Positions 52,752 to 62,038 of a DNA stretch of 64,000 nt are shown piece by piece (the stretch's first letter is position 1; each line of letters begins with the position of its first letter). The DNA lies in NCBI GenBank assembly GCA_031553885.1, contig JAVBKV010000007.1:25081-89080 (forward strand), in the 5' to 3' direction. The notes below the pieces were generated by a model. It did no database searches. It was given only the letters and a program-made list of their open reading frames with translations, and had not been told where the DNA came from. This stretch comes from JAVBKV01 sp031553885. Lineage in GTDB: Bacteria > Bacteroidota > Bacteroidia > Bacteroidales > Azobacteroidaceae. The translations under genes were made by a program, and so were the position numbers.

Positions 52752-55097
52752 ATGTTCCTCAGACTTTTATTGATATCTTTTCTTCTTCTTTGTCTTTCTT
52801 TCGTTCGGGCTCAGGACCAGCCAGTCAATATAAGGTACTCCGTGATGGATATCCATGCGCTTCGTTATTATCCCTTTACTGACCGGGCAGAAGACATTAT
52901 CCGTAAGGTGATCGACAAAAAGACTGAAAACAACTTCACCCGCAAAAACTATGCCCAGTACGATTTTTATCAGAAAACGTCGATTGATATAGTGGCCAAT
53001 AAGGATTTTATCCGGGACCAGTTGCTTCATTCGGAAGAAAAAAACGACTGGGTTTACCGGTCAGTGGTTCGTCCGTTCACGCCTTGGCTGAGCTATGCCC
53101 GTCCGACTGTAAATAATCCGAACAACCTGGCGTTGAATACACTTCTTTATGAAGATTACAAGACTTTTTATCAGAAACGTTCTGAAAAAAAGAGCGGAAG
53201 CGTGTTTCATGCTTCCCGGAACGAAGGGTTGTATCAAACAATCGGACATCAGAATATACTTTATTTCCTGGATGAAGTGTTTGGAGATATTGATTTGTAC
53301 CGGGATAGGAACGAGATTATGCTGCTGTCTTTTAAGAGTCCGCTGGCAAATGATGCGTTGGAAACATACCGGTATTATCTGTCGGGAAAAAGGCAGGTGA
53401 ATGGCAGGAACTGCCTGGAAATTATTTTTTATTCGACCCATACTCAGGAAAATGCATTTGCCGGGTACCTGTATGTGTCGGACGATAGCAATTATGCCCT
53501 GGAAAAAGCGATATTTACCCTGAATAACGCTTCCAATATGAACTTTTTGAAAGAAGTGCTGATTACGCATACGTACGCAGAAAAAGAAGATGTTCGCATC
53601 CCGGAGGAAAAAGCATATAGTGTTCTGCTTGGAGATGAGATGCGGGGAAGCCTGATTGTTAACCGGACTTCGAATTATTACGGATTTAATTTTACAGAAC
53701 CGGGACCTGCTGTCGAATGGAAACACATTTACGAAAAAGGCTATACATCGAAAGATTCCTTATACTGGGAGCAACACCGGCCGGTAGCTTTAACACCAGC
53801 TCAAACCCAGGTGACAGCATTGACACGTGAAGCGTCCCATTCAACGAATTACCGGAATTTTCAGAATCTGGTTCTGGTCCTGATGAATAATCATTTTTCG
53901 TTGGGAGGTATCAATGGGGCTGTCGAATTAGGCCCGTTGACTCAGTTTGTCAGCTATAACAGCATGGAAGGGCTGAGACTGAAAGCAGGAGGAAATACTA
54001 CCCTGAATTTTTCCGACCGGTTTATGTTCGGTGGTTATACTGCTTACGGATTTATGGATGAACGATTCAAATACAGATTAAACCTGGGTTATTCCCTATT
54101 GCCCCGGGAAAGGTATCTCTGGGAGTTTCCCAAGCGTTTGTTTTCATTTACTTATGTCAATGATTTGAATATTCCGGGACAGGATTTGCTTACTTCCACC
54201 CGGGATGAATTTTTTTATTCTTTTTCGCATGCCTCGACCAATAATATGTCGTTGCAGAAAATAGGTCTTCTCACTTTTGAAGATGAAATGAGCCGTATTT
54301 TTTCTTTTAAGCTGGGAGGGAAATATACGTATGACAGGCCTCTTGGTGTCGTACAATACATGCAGGTACAAGGGGTGGATACAACCATTGTTAATTATAT
54401 TGAGACTTCCGAAATTTCTTTTTCGTTACGGTATAATCCACGGGAACGGTTTATCCAGAACCGGGATAAACGAATTTATATCCGCAGGGGTGATGTCGAT
54501 CTGAATGTCAATCACCGGGTGGGAATCAAAGGCTTCCTCGGTTCGGATTACAATTATCAGATTACGGATTTCAAGGCGTATAAAAAATTCTTTTTTCCCC
54601 GCAATACAGGTACGCTGGACCTAGAATTCTCAGGGGGAAAAGTCTGGAATCGGGTGCCTTTCCCATTACTTTTCATTCCTTCCGGAAACCAAAGTTATAT
54701 CTTTTTGTCAGAAGGTTATAACTGCATGAATTTTTATGAGTTTATTACCGATAATTATGTGGCCGGAAATGTGAATATGATGTTCAACTGGTCTCCGTTC
54801 AAGATTTTAAGCAAAAAAAGTAAAATTAAAACCAGCATAGGAGGGAGGGTGATCTACGGACCGCTTTCGGATAATAATAATCCGGAGATCCATCCGGAAT
54901 TGTTTGCATTGAATGAAGGTGTAAACCCGTTGGGAAGCACGCCTTATGCGGAAGTGAATATAGGATTGGCTAATGTTTTAAAATTCCTTCGGATAGAATA
55001 TGTCCGGCGGCTGACTTACCTGGGTCAGGATGAAGAATCCGGAGGACATAAAATATCTAAGGGGAACCTGTTTCTTACAGGTAGTTTTTCATTTTGA
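52752..55097 (+). CDS. DUF5686 family outer membrane protein
   Basis: About 781 residues from ATG 52752 with a signal peptide ending RAQ. The body matches the DUF5686 type: early helix (RAEDIIRKVIDKKTENN), KNYAQYDFYQKT, then a C-terminal beta-barrel region rich in aromatic residues ending GNLFLTGSFSF. The usual N-terminal CarboxypepD_reg-like domain seems to be missing. Function unknown; these barrels are thought to act in the outer membrane. A TTG at 52743 also opens the frame, but ATG is preferred. Confidence 0.8.
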   Translation: MFLRLLLISFLLLCLSFVRAQDQPVNIRYSVMDIHALRYYPFTDRAEDIIRKVIDKKTENNFTRKNYAQYDFYQKTSIDIVANKDFIRDQLLHSEEKNDWVYRSVVRPFTPWLSYARPTVNNPNNLALNTLLYEDYKTFYQKRSEKKSGSVFHASRNEGLYQTIGHQNILYFLDEVFGDIDLYRDRNEIMLLSFKSPLANDALETYRYYLSGKRQVNGRNCLEIIFYSTHTQENAFAGYLYVSDDSNYALEKAIFTLNNASNMNFLKEVLITHTYAEKEDVRIPEEKAYSVLLGDEMRGSLIVNRTSNYYGFNFTEPGPAVEWKHIYEKGYTSKDSLYWEQHRPVALTPAQTQVTALTREASHSTNYRNFQNLVLVLMNNHFSLGGINGAVELGPLTQFVSYNSMEGLRLKAGGNTTLNFSDRFMFGGYTAYGFMDERFKYRLNLGYSLLPRERYLWEFPKRLFSFTYVNDLNIPGQDLLTSTRDEFFYSFSHASTNNMSLQKIGLLTFEDEMSRIFSFKLGGKYTYDRPLGVVQYMQVQGVDTTIVNYIETSEISFSLRYNPRERFIQNRDKRIYIRRGDVDLNVNHRVGIKGFLGSDYNYQITDFKAYKKFFFPRNTGTLDLEFSGGKVWNRVPFPLLFIPSGNQSYIFLSEGYNCMNFYEFITDNYVAGNVNMMFNWSPFKILSKKSKIKTSIGGRVIYGPLSDNNNPEIHPELFALNEGVNPLGSTPYAEVNIGLANVLKFLRIEYVRRLTYLGQDEESGGHKISKGNLFLTGSFSF

Positions 55098-55168
55098 ACA
55101 CCTGGTTGTTTCATTGTGTCGGATAGACCGTGGGACCAGGAGCTTGATTAAATAAAATAAATAAAATC

Positions 55169-55864
55169 ATGGAAAAAATAATCCGTTCGATTTATCCCGG
55201 GACAAAGTTGTCCGAATTGATCGTCGATTGTCCCGACCGGATTGCAATGTTGCAGCGGCTGGGGATTGCATTTGGATTCAGGGATCAATCTATAAAGGAA
55301 ATCGCATCGAGGTATGGAATTAATATACAGGCATTTATTGCTATGTTGCAGGTCTTTGAAAGAAGTGTCCGCCAGGATATGGTGCTGGATCGGGATGCGG
55401 TTCGGGATGTCCTGGCTTTTCTGAAAGTTTCTCATGCTTATTTCCGGGAGAAACAGATTCCTGATATCCGGGAGCTGATTGTGTCTTTCGCCCAAAGCAT
55501 TCCTGTTAAATACAGCGGGATAATCGTTTCTTTTTTCGATGGCTATATCGATGAGGTAAATGAACATTTCCGTTACGAAGACGATGTGGTCTTTCCTTAC
55601 ATTGAAAAAATACTGGATAATCCGTCGTCGAACGGATTTAAAATCAGTGAGTTCGAGAAAAACCATACGGACATCGAACAGAAGTTACTTGATCTGAAAA
55701 ATATACTGATCAAATACATTCCGGAAGAAGTGACCTCGGAATACCGGGTACAGATTTTAAGGGAACTGATCCTGTTGGAGCGTGATCTGATGTATCATTC
55801 TTTTATTGAAGATCATTTACTGGTACCTACCATCAAACAAATGGAAAAAGAAATACCTGATTGA
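55169..55864 (+). CDS. Hemerythrin-domain protein
   Basis: A 231-residue cytoplasmic protein. The first 60 residues resemble the ScdA/DUF542-like N-terminal domain (KLSELIVDCPDRIAMLQRLGI). The rest is a hemerythrin-like four-helix bundle with metal-binding-type residues: SHAYF near 90, NEHFRYEDDVVFPYI near 130, FEKNHTDIE near 170, and MYHSFIEDHLLVPTI near 210. Such proteins bind a di-iron centre and respond to oxygen or NO, or repair iron clusters. The LuxR-type regulator gene starts 6 bases after its stop, so the pair may be a sensing unit. Confidence 0.84.
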   Translation: MEKIIRSIYPGTKLSELIVDCPDRIAMLQRLGIAFGFRDQSIKEIASRYGINIQAFIAMLQVFERSVRQDMVLDRDAVRDVLAFLKVSHAYFREKQIPDIRELIVSFAQSIPVKYSGIIVSFFDGYIDEVNEHFRYEDDVVFPYIEKILDNPSSNGFKISEFEKNHTDIEQKLLDLKNILIKYIPEEVTSEYRVQILRELILLERDLMYHSFIEDHLLVPTIKQMEKEIPD

Positions 55865-55870
55865 CCGAGT

Positions 55871-56461
55871 ATGTCTAGATCGATTGTAATTGTAGAAAAG
55901 TCCAGAATAATCAGGGAGGGACTGATATCACTCCTCCGTAAATCGGAGTCCGGTCTCCGGATTGTGGACATGGAAGATTTCGACGAGTGGGCCGTATCCT
56001 TACGGGGATCAGTTCCGGATGTGGTTATTTTTAGTCCTGAGACAGCCCGGGAAGGAACCGAAAAGATCCGGTCGAAATACGGGTTATCCAGGTCTGTCTT
56101 ATTGGTGGGTCTTGTTTATCAGTATTATACAGTACGGGAAGTTTCCGAAATGTTTGATGAGGTGATTTACATTACTGACAGTGAGGATGTGTTGGCTCAT
56201 AAATTCATAAATTTGTTTAAGCGGGAGATTCCGGAATCTTCGGCAAGCGAACGGTTAACCGATCGGGAGAAGGACGTATTGATCCTTCTGTTACGAGGAA
56301 AATCCAACAAGGAAGTGGCGGATCAGTTGTCAATCAGTCCGCATACGGTAGTAACACACCGGAAGAATATTATTGAAAAGACAGGTATACGGTCGTTGTC
56401 CGGGCTGGCAGTGTATGCAATATTGAATAATATTGCGGACATGGATGACTTAAAGCAATGA
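55871..56461 (+). CDS. LuxR-family regulator with degenerate receiver domain
   Basis: A 196-residue protein. Residues 1-120 fold like a receiver (IVIVEKSRIIREGL), but the acidic pair at the start is Glu-Lys and the usual phospho-Asp position reads Ser (PDVVIFSPET, residue about 55). It therefore probably does not take phosphate. Residues about 130-196 are a LuxR/GerE HTH (LTDREKDVLILLLRGKSNKEVADQLSISPHTVVTHRKNI). It is cotranscribed with the hemerythrin gene, so it may be controlled by protein contact. Its 3' end overlaps the convergent lpxB by 12 bases. Confidence 0.84.
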   Translation: MSRSIVIVEKSRIIREGLISLLRKSESGLRIVDMEDFDEWAVSLRGSVPDVVIFSPETAREGTEKIRSKYGLSRSVLLVGLVYQYYTVREVSEMFDEVIYITDSEDVLAHKFINLFKREIPESSASERLTDREKDVLILLLRGKSNKEVADQLSISPHTVVTHRKNIIEKTGIRSLSGLAVYAILNNIADMDDLKQ

Positions 56462-57577
56462 ATGATAAACGACACGGGCTGCCTGAGCGGAGGCTCCGGG
56501 TTTTCCTAACGCTTCGATTACTTTGTCGTATCCTTCCAGCATTTTGTTCCGGTAGGCCTGATCGTTAAGCAGGGCATCCAATTCGTTTTGAATGTTCTTT
56601 TTAGAGAAGTACTTGGCAAACAGTTCTTTAACAATCGTCTTGTCTCCAATCAGATTAACCAGGGAAATGTAGTCGACCGCAAAAAAATGGTCGAAAATGA
56701 ACGATACCAGGTGTTTAACCGGAGTTTTATAGCATACGGTTTGCGGAATACGGAATAGGGCGGTTTCCAGTGTGGCTGTCCCTGAAGTAACCAAAGCGGC
56801 CTTTGATTGTTGCAACAACCTGTAAGTCTGGTTGAAAACAATGCCGGTCGGGTGATTCCCGATGTATTGCCGGTAGTAATCGGGATCAATTCCCGGAGCG
56901 CCTGCTATTACCGGTTGATAATCCGGAAAAGCGGCTGCAGCTTCCAGCATGGTCGGTAGATTATCTTTAATCTCTTGTTTGCGACTTCCTGCCAGTAAGG
57001 CAATTACCGGTTTGTTATCAAGCCGGTTGGAGCGGATAAAATCCTCGAACGTCTCGTCTGCCAGCGGACGTTGAGCTACTGCATCGACAGTAGGATTGCC
57101 TACATAATCCACCCGGTAATTGTTCTGCTTATAAAAACTAACCTCGAATGGCAATATACACAGCATCTTATCTATGTATTGCCGGATATCGTTGATTCTC
57201 CATTTTTTCCAGGCCCATATTTTGGGTGAAATGTAATAAAAGACAGGAATCCTGGTCCGGGTTTTGAGAAATTTGGCTATTTTGAGATTAAATCCCGGAT
57301 AATCGACCAGAATGACTACATCCGGTTGATAGCCAAGAATATCTTCTTTGCAGAAAGCCATATTCCGGAAAATCGTACGCAAATGAAGAAGTACCGGGAT
57401 AAAACCCATAAAGGCCATTTCCCGGTAATGTTTGACAAGCGTTCCGCCGACAGCCTGCATAAGATCACCTCCGAAGAAACGGAAATCCGCTTCCCGGTCC
57501 AGTTCTTTCAGGGATTTCATCAGGTTGGATGCATGTAAATCCCCGGAAGCTTCGCCAGCCAACAAGTAGTATTTCAT
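56450..57577 (-). CDS. lpxB: Lipid-A-disaccharide synthase
   Basis: A 375-residue GT19 enzyme with the family start YLLAGEASGDLHASNLMKSL, then FFGGDLMQAVGG, YISPKIWAWKKWR, FYKQNNYRVDYVGNPTVDAV, ALLAGSRKQEIKDNLPTM and ALVTSGTATLETAL. It joins UDP-diacylglucosamine and lipid X on the inner side of the membrane during lipid A synthesis. It starts 5 bases after surE, and the two are probably cotranscribed. Confidence 0.94.
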   Translation of the reverse strand: MKYYLLAGEASGDLHASNLMKSLKELDREADFRFFGGDLMQAVGGTLVKHYREMAFMGFIPVLLHLRTIFRNMAFCKEDILGYQPDVVILVDYPGFNLKIAKFLKTRTRIPVFYYISPKIWAWKKWRINDIRQYIDKMLCILPFEVSFYKQNNYRVDYVGNPTVDAVAQRPLADETFEDFIRSNRLDNKPVIALLAGSRKQEIKDNLPTMLEAAAAFPDYQPVIAGAPGIDPDYYRQYIGNHPTGIVFNQTYRLLQQSKAALVTSGTATLETALFRIPQTVCYKTPVKHLVSFIFDHFFAVDYISLVNLIGDKTIVKELFAKYFSKKNIQNELDALLNDQAYRNKMLEGYDKVIEALGKPGASAQAARVVYHSLL

Positions 57578-57582
57578 TCTAA

Positions 57583-58359
57583 TTAGTCCTGTAATGACAA
57601 GTGATTGAGTTTTTGTATAACATCATGAGCTGTCATATCGATCTGACAGGGAACGACCGATGCATAGCCGTTAGCCAATGCCCATTCGTCCGTATGCTGG
57701 TTATCCGGTTCTTCATTTTCAAATTCTCCCGTCAGCCAGAAAATTTCCCTTCCCATCTGATCCTGGGAACGGTAAAATTCTTTTGCCCACCGTCCCTTTG
57801 CCTGTGTACAAACCCGGATTCCCTTTACTTTCTGTACATCCGGAATGTTGACATTCAGGCAAACGCCCTGAGGTAAACCTTCACACAATACTTTTTCCGC
57901 AATGACGCGGGCATAGGCGGATGCCTGAGTGAAGTCGGCCAGGGCTGCATGATTGGTAAGCGAAACCCCTATAGACGGAATACCGAAAATACAACCTTCG
58001 ATGGCAGCTCCCATAGTACCTGAATAAATCACACAAATGGATGCATTCGAGCCGTGGTTGATTCCGGAAATTACCAGATCCGGCTTCCTCTCAAGGATTT
58101 CATTGATACCCAGTTTTACGCAGTCGACCGGAGTTCCCGTACAACTATATACAGTCAGGTCGCATTCTTCCCCCAGAGCATGTACCCGTAAGGGTTGAAA
58201 AGCCGTAATGGCACTCGACATTCCCGAGCGTGGTCCATCGGGAGCTATTACCACAATTTCACCCAGCGGGCGGATCGCATCGATCAGCATTTTTATTCCT
58301 AAGGCATTTACTCCGTCGTCATTCGTCACCAGAATGAGCGGTTTTCTAGAATCAGTCAT
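57583..58359 (-). CDS. surE: 5'-nucleotidase SurE
   Basis: A 258-residue SurE protein. Metal-binding NDDG is at residues 13-16 (LVTNDDGVNALGIKML), followed by APDGPRSGMSSAIT, GTPVDCVKLGI, VISGINHGSNA and the later C-terminal region. It dephosphorylates nucleoside monophosphates in stationary phase. It is the first gene of the surE-lpxB pair. A -7 box TACCTTTG (58404 to 58397, minus strand) lies about 40 bases upstream. Confidence 0.94.
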   Translation of the reverse strand: MTDSRKPLILVTNDDGVNALGIKMLIDAIRPLGEIVVIAPDGPRSGMSSAITAFQPLRVHALGEECDLTVYSCTGTPVDCVKLGINEILERKPDLVISGINHGSNASICVIYSGTMGAAIEGCIFGIPSIGVSLTNHAALADFTQASAYARVIAEKVLCEGLPQGVCLNVNIPDVQKVKGIRVCTQAKGRWAKEFYRSQDQMGREIFWLTGEFENEEPDNQHTDEWALANGYASVVPCQIDMTAHDVIQKLNHLSLQD

Positions 58360-58374
58360 ATTTTATTTGAAAAA

Positions 58375-58415
58375 GTAATACTTATTTTCTGAACGACAAA
58401 GGTAATACTTATTTT
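58375..58415 (-). repeat. 14-bp direct repeat overlapping the surE promoter
   Basis: GTAATACTTATTTT occurs at 58375-58388 and 58402-58415, exactly 27 bases apart. The second copy touches the -7 box TACCTTTG of surE (minus strand 58404-58397). Confidence 0.5.
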
Positions 58416-58484
58416 GAAATCCCTGCCTGTTAGGAACTTTGTAAAATAATTAGAGAAAAGTTTCTTTAATTAACCATAAGGTGC

Positions 58485-58492
58485 TAACTTTG
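58485..58492 (+). promoter_or_regulatory. -7 box of the mce-mmd operon
   Basis: TAACTTTG fits TAnnTTTG, about 42 bases before ATG 58534. The TTG at 58501 lies at about the transcription start and is not used. Confidence 0.55.
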
Positions 58493-58533
58493 TACCCTAT
58501 TTGACTTTAAGTAAAAAACTAAATTATTATCTC

Positions 58534-58938
58534 ATGGAAATTTCTCATATTGAGCATTTAGGGATTGCTGTGAAAAGCATTGAAGCCAGTCTTCCCTATT
58601 ATGAGCAGGTGTTAGGTTTGAAGTGCTACAACATTGAAGAAGTAGCTGATCAAAAAGTGAAAACCGCATTTTTCAAAGTAGGTCAAACTAAAATCGAACT
58701 CTTGGAGCCCACTTCGGAAGATTCTACTATCGCTAAATTTATTGAAAAAAAGGGAGAAGGTATCCACCATATTGCTTTTGCAGTGCCTGATGTAGCGCAA
58801 GCGTTGGCTGAAGTTGAATCCAAAGGCGTTCAACTGATAGATAAAGCTCCCCGCGGAGGAGCCGAAGGATTGAATATCGCTTTTTTGCATCCCAAATCCA
58901 CTTGCAGCGTCCTGACTGAATTCTGTGACAATAAGTGA
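58534..58938 (+). CDS. mce: Methylmalonyl-CoA epimerase
   Basis: A 134-residue VOC-fold enzyme. The start is set by MEISHIEHLGIAVKSIEASL, with metal-binding His in HIEHLGIA, then YYEQVLGLKCYNIEE, the second ligands in GEGIHHIAFAV and Glu in LTEF at the C-terminus. It interconverts the S and R forms of methylmalonyl-CoA in the succinate-to-propionate route. It is first in the operon, before mmdA. Confidence 0.93.
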   Translation: MEISHIEHLGIAVKSIEASLPYYEQVLGLKCYNIEEVADQKVKTAFFKVGQTKIELLEPTSEDSTIAKFIEKKGEGIHHIAFAVPDVAQALAEVESKGVQLIDKAPRGGAEGLNIAFLHPKSTCSVLTEFCDNK

Positions 58939-58971
58939 TTGAATAAATAATGAAAATAATTAAATAAAGTT

Positions 58972-60525
58972 ATGAGTAATCAACTGGATAAGGTAAGAGA
59001 ACTTATCGAACTGAGAGCACAGGCTCGTTTGGGGGGTGGAGAAAAAGCCATAGAAAAACAACACGCCCAGGGGAAATATACCGCACGGGAACGTATTACC
59101 ATGCTGGTAGATGAAGGTAGTTTCGAAGAACTGGATATGTTCGTACAACACCGTTGTACGAATTTCGGTATGGAAGCGAAACATTATCTGGGAGATGGAG
59201 TTGTTACCGGTTATGGAACAATTGAAGGTCGTTTAGTCTATATTTTCGCTCAGGATTTTACTGTGATAGGTGGTTCTTTGTCCGAAACCATGGCCATGAA
59301 AATCTGTAAAGTAATGGATCTGGCTATGAAAATGGGGGCACCGATCGTTGGTATCAATGACTCGGGTGGTGCACGTATTCAGGAAGGAATCAATGCATTA
59401 GCCGGGTATGCTGAAATTTTCCAACGTAATATCCTGGCTTCAGGGGTCGTGCCTCAGATTTCCGGTATTTTCGGGCCTTGTGCCGGTGGAGCTGTATATT
59501 CGCCCGCATTGACCGACTTTGTCATTATGGCCAAAGGAATGAGTTATATGTTTCTGACCGGCCCGAAAGTAGTGAAAACAGTGACCGGAGAAGATGTGAC
59601 ACAAGAACAGTTGGGAGGGGCAGAAGTACACGCTTCCCGTTCAGGTGTAACTCACTTTGCCGTTGAAACCGGCGAAGAAGGAATTTCCCTGATCCGTAAA
59701 CTGCTTGGGTTCCTTCCCCAGAACAACCTGGAAGAACCTCCTGTTCATATAACCAATGACCCGATCGACCGCCTGGAAGATTCTTTGAATGATATTATTC
59801 CTGATAGCCCGAACAAACCTTACGATATGTATGAAGTAATCGGTGCTATTATCGATAAAGGTGAATTCCTGGAAGTACATGCACACTATGCTCAGAACAT
59901 CATTGTCGGTTTTGCCCGTCTGAACGGTCATTCTGTTGGTATTGTTGCCAATCAGCCCAAGTGCCTGGCTGGAGTGTTGGATATCAATGCTTCCCGTAAA
60001 GCCGCCCGTTTTGTACGTTTTTGTGATGCTTTCAATATTCCGTTGGTCACCCTGGTTGATGTGCCGGGATTCCTTCCTGGAACAGGTCAGGAGTACGGCG
60101 GTGTGATTGTTCACGGAGCTAAATTGCTTTATGCTTATGGTGAAGCTACTGTTCCTAAAGTGACGGTTACCTTACGTAAATCGTATGGAGGAGCTCATAT
60201 CGTAATGAGTTGCAAACAGTTGCGTGGTGATATGAATTATGCATGGCCTACTGCAGAGATTGCTGTTATGGGTGGAGCCGGAGCTGTGGAAGTATTGTAT
60301 GCCAAAGGGGCTAAAGAAGCGGAAAATCCGGCAGCTTACCTGGCTGAAAAAGAAGCTGAATATAACAAAGCGTTTGCAAACCCGTATAATGCGGCTAAAT
60401 ATGGTTATATAGACGATGTCATCGAACCGCGTAACACGCGTTTCCGTATCATTCGTGCTTTGCAGCAACTGGCTACAAAAAAGCAAATGAATCCGCCTAA
60501 AAAACACGATAATTTGCCACTTTAA
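58972..60525 (+). CDS. mmdA: Methylmalonyl-CoA decarboxylase alpha subunit (carboxyltransferase)
   Basis: A 517-residue carboxyltransferase of the MmdA/PccB type. Start region QARLGGGEKAIEKQHAQGKYTARERITML; NDSGGARIQEGINALAGYAEIF; AGGAVYSPALTDF; a late loop QEYGGVIVHGAKLLYAY and LRKSYGGAHIVMSC; end RFRIIRALQQLATKKQMNPPKKHDNLPL. It moves the carboxyl group of methylmalonyl-CoA to the biotin carrier, which the membrane beta subunit then decarboxylates to pump sodium. Gene order mce-mmdA-oadG-biotin carrier-oadB supports this role over propionyl-CoA carboxylase. Confidence 0.94.
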   Translation: MSNQLDKVRELIELRAQARLGGGEKAIEKQHAQGKYTARERITMLVDEGSFEELDMFVQHRCTNFGMEAKHYLGDGVVTGYGTIEGRLVYIFAQDFTVIGGSLSETMAMKICKVMDLAMKMGAPIVGINDSGGARIQEGINALAGYAEIFQRNILASGVVPQISGIFGPCAGGAVYSPALTDFVIMAKGMSYMFLTGPKVVKTVTGEDVTQEQLGGAEVHASRSGVTHFAVETGEEGISLIRKLLGFLPQNNLEEPPVHITNDPIDRLEDSLNDIIPDSPNKPYDMYEVIGAIIDKGEFLEVHAHYAQNIIVGFARLNGHSVGIVANQPKCLAGVLDINASRKAARFVRFCDAFNIPLVTLVDVPGFLPGTGQEYGGVIVHGAKLLYAYGEATVPKVTVTLRKSYGGAHIVMSCKQLRGDMNYAWPTAEIAVMGGAGAVEVLYAKGAKEAENPAAYLAEKEAEYNKAFANPYNAAKYGYIDDVIEPRNTRFRIIRALQQLATKKQMNPPKKHDNLPL

Positions 60526-60534
60526 AATGAAAAT

Positions 60535-60597
60535 AATGAAAGAAATGAAAAAAATAATCGACACTGTAGATCTATTAATTCTTTCATCTCTTTCATT
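60535..60597 (+). other. Hairpin after mmdA
   Basis: AATGAAAGAAATGAAA (60535-60550) pairs with TTTCATCTCTTTCATT (60582-60597) with one mismatch and a 31-base loop. It is A/T-rich and lies between mmdA and the oadG gene. It may modulate expression within the operon. Confidence 0.4.
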
Positions 60598-60615
60598 TCT
60601 TTAATTTTTATAAAG

Positions 60616-61566
60616 ATGATGAAAAAATATAGAGTAGTACTGGGATTATGTATGTTGTTTGTATTCCTGGCCGGGGTTCAGGCGCAACGGGCAACATCTC
60701 TCAGATTAAATGAAATATTGGTAATCAACCAGGATAATTTCATGGATGGTTACGGAAAGAAAAATTCCTGGATAGAAATATTCAATACATCTCCGGGAAC
60801 GGTGGATATTGCGGGTTGTTTTCTGACCAATGATATCAATAAACCGAAGATGTACATGGTTCCGAAAGGGGATGTGCTCACGAAGATTAAACCTCGCCAG
60901 CATGTGCTTTTCTGGGCGGATAATACTCCGTATCATGGAACGTTTCACCTGAATTTTTCTCTGAATCCTGAAACTTCGAATTTTATAGCCTTGTTCGATT
61001 CCGATGGGCGTACTTTGATTGATTCGATTACAGTGCCGGCCGGACAAAGAGCTGATATCAGTTACGGGTTGGTCGAAGATGGTTGGAATCAAAAACGATT
61101 GGACGAAGAAATCCGGCTGAATTCATTGTACAAACGGGGAAATAAACTTTGGATTTATTATGAAAAGGTGACTCCGAGTACGAATAACGTGACATTGGAT
61201 ACCAATGAAAAAATTGAAAACTTCAAGGAAAACGATGCGGATGGAGTGGGGATGACCGTCACGGCCATGGGAGTTGTATTCCTGGGATTGATATTGCTTT
61301 ATCTGATATTTAAGTTGATTGGCAATTCAGCTGTTTCTATGAGCCGTAGGCGAGCTATGAGAGCCTCCGGGCTTACAAAAGAACAGGCTAAGGATGTCGC
61401 TCACGAATCCGGGGAAATTTATGCTGCCATTGCTATGGCTATCTATGAAATCACCGAGGATACGCATGACGATGAAAATACAGTCCTAACCATTAAAAAT
61501 GTGGCTCGTAATTATTCGCCCTGGAGTTCAAAGATTTATACATTGAGAGAATCACCTAAAAAATAA
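60616..61566 (+). CDS. OadG-family sodium pump subunit fused to a lamin-tail domain
   Basis: A 316-residue protein. The signal peptide ends near AGVQAQ. Residues about 27-175 form a lamin-tail (LTD)-like exported domain (LRLNEILVINQDNF, SWIEIFNTSPGTVDIAGCFLTND, PRQHVLFWADN). A TM segment (MTVTAMGVVFLGLILLYLIF, about 215-234) is followed by a cytoplasmic OadG-like tail (EIYAAIAMAIYEITE). OadG helps assemble the decarboxylase complex. The fusion puts an exported adapter domain on the small subunit. Gene symbol withheld because of the fusion. Confidence 0.8.
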   Translation: MMKKYRVVLGLCMLFVFLAGVQAQRATSLRLNEILVINQDNFMDGYGKKNSWIEIFNTSPGTVDIAGCFLTNDINKPKMYMVPKGDVLTKIKPRQHVLFWADNTPYHGTFHLNFSLNPETSNFIALFDSDGRTLIDSITVPAGQRADISYGLVEDGWNQKRLDEEIRLNSLYKRGNKLWIYYEKVTPSTNNVTLDTNEKIENFKENDADGVGMTVTAMGVVFLGLILLYLIFKLIGNSAVSMSRRRAMRASGLTKEQAKDVAHESGEIYAAIAMAIYEITEDTHDDENTVLTIKNVARNYSPWSSKIYTLRESPKK

Positions 61567-61614
61567 TCCCGGTTGCGAATTACACTCGTAACTCGTAGTC
61601 TGTAACATAATAAT

Positions 61615-62034
61615 ATGAAAAGTTTCAAATATACAATCAATGGAAATGTTTACAAAGTAGTTGTAAACAGTATTGAGGATACCATTGCAGAAGTAGAAGT
61701 GAATGGTACTCCTTATAAGGTCGAGATGAACAAGCCGACTAAAAAGCAGGTGGTAACAATTACGCGTCCGGCTCAGGCGGCAGTGGCTCCTATTGCCCGT
61801 CCGCAACAAACGGCTGCAGCTCCGGGTGCCTTACGTTCTCCGCTTCCCGGCACAATCCTGGAGATCCTTTGTAAAGTAGGAGATCCGGTAAAGAGAGGCC
61901 AAAAAGTGATCGTACTGGAAGCCATGAAAATGGAAAATGCTATCAATGCTGACCGGGATGGAGTTATAAAGGAAGTAAAAGTAAACAAAGGAGATTCTGT
62001 ATTGGAAGGAGCAGATCTTGTTATAATTGAATAA
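61615..62034 (+). CDS. Biotin carrier protein of methylmalonyl-CoA decarboxylase
   Basis: A 139-residue protein with the usual layout: a short N-terminal beta segment (MKSFKYTINGNVYKVVV), an Ala/Pro-rich linker (PAQAAVAPIARPQQTAAAP) and a biotinyl domain with the acceptor Lys105 in EAMKMEN. It carries CO2 from MmdA to the membrane subunit. It lies 48 bases after the oadG-like gene. Confidence 0.93.
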   Translation: MKSFKYTINGNVYKVVVNSIEDTIAEVEVNGTPYKVEMNKPTKKQVVTITRPAQAAVAPIARPQQTAAAPGALRSPLPGTILEILCKVGDPVKRGQKVIVLEAMKMENAINADRDGVIKEVKVNKGDSVLEGADLVIIE

Positions 62035-62038
62035 GCGT

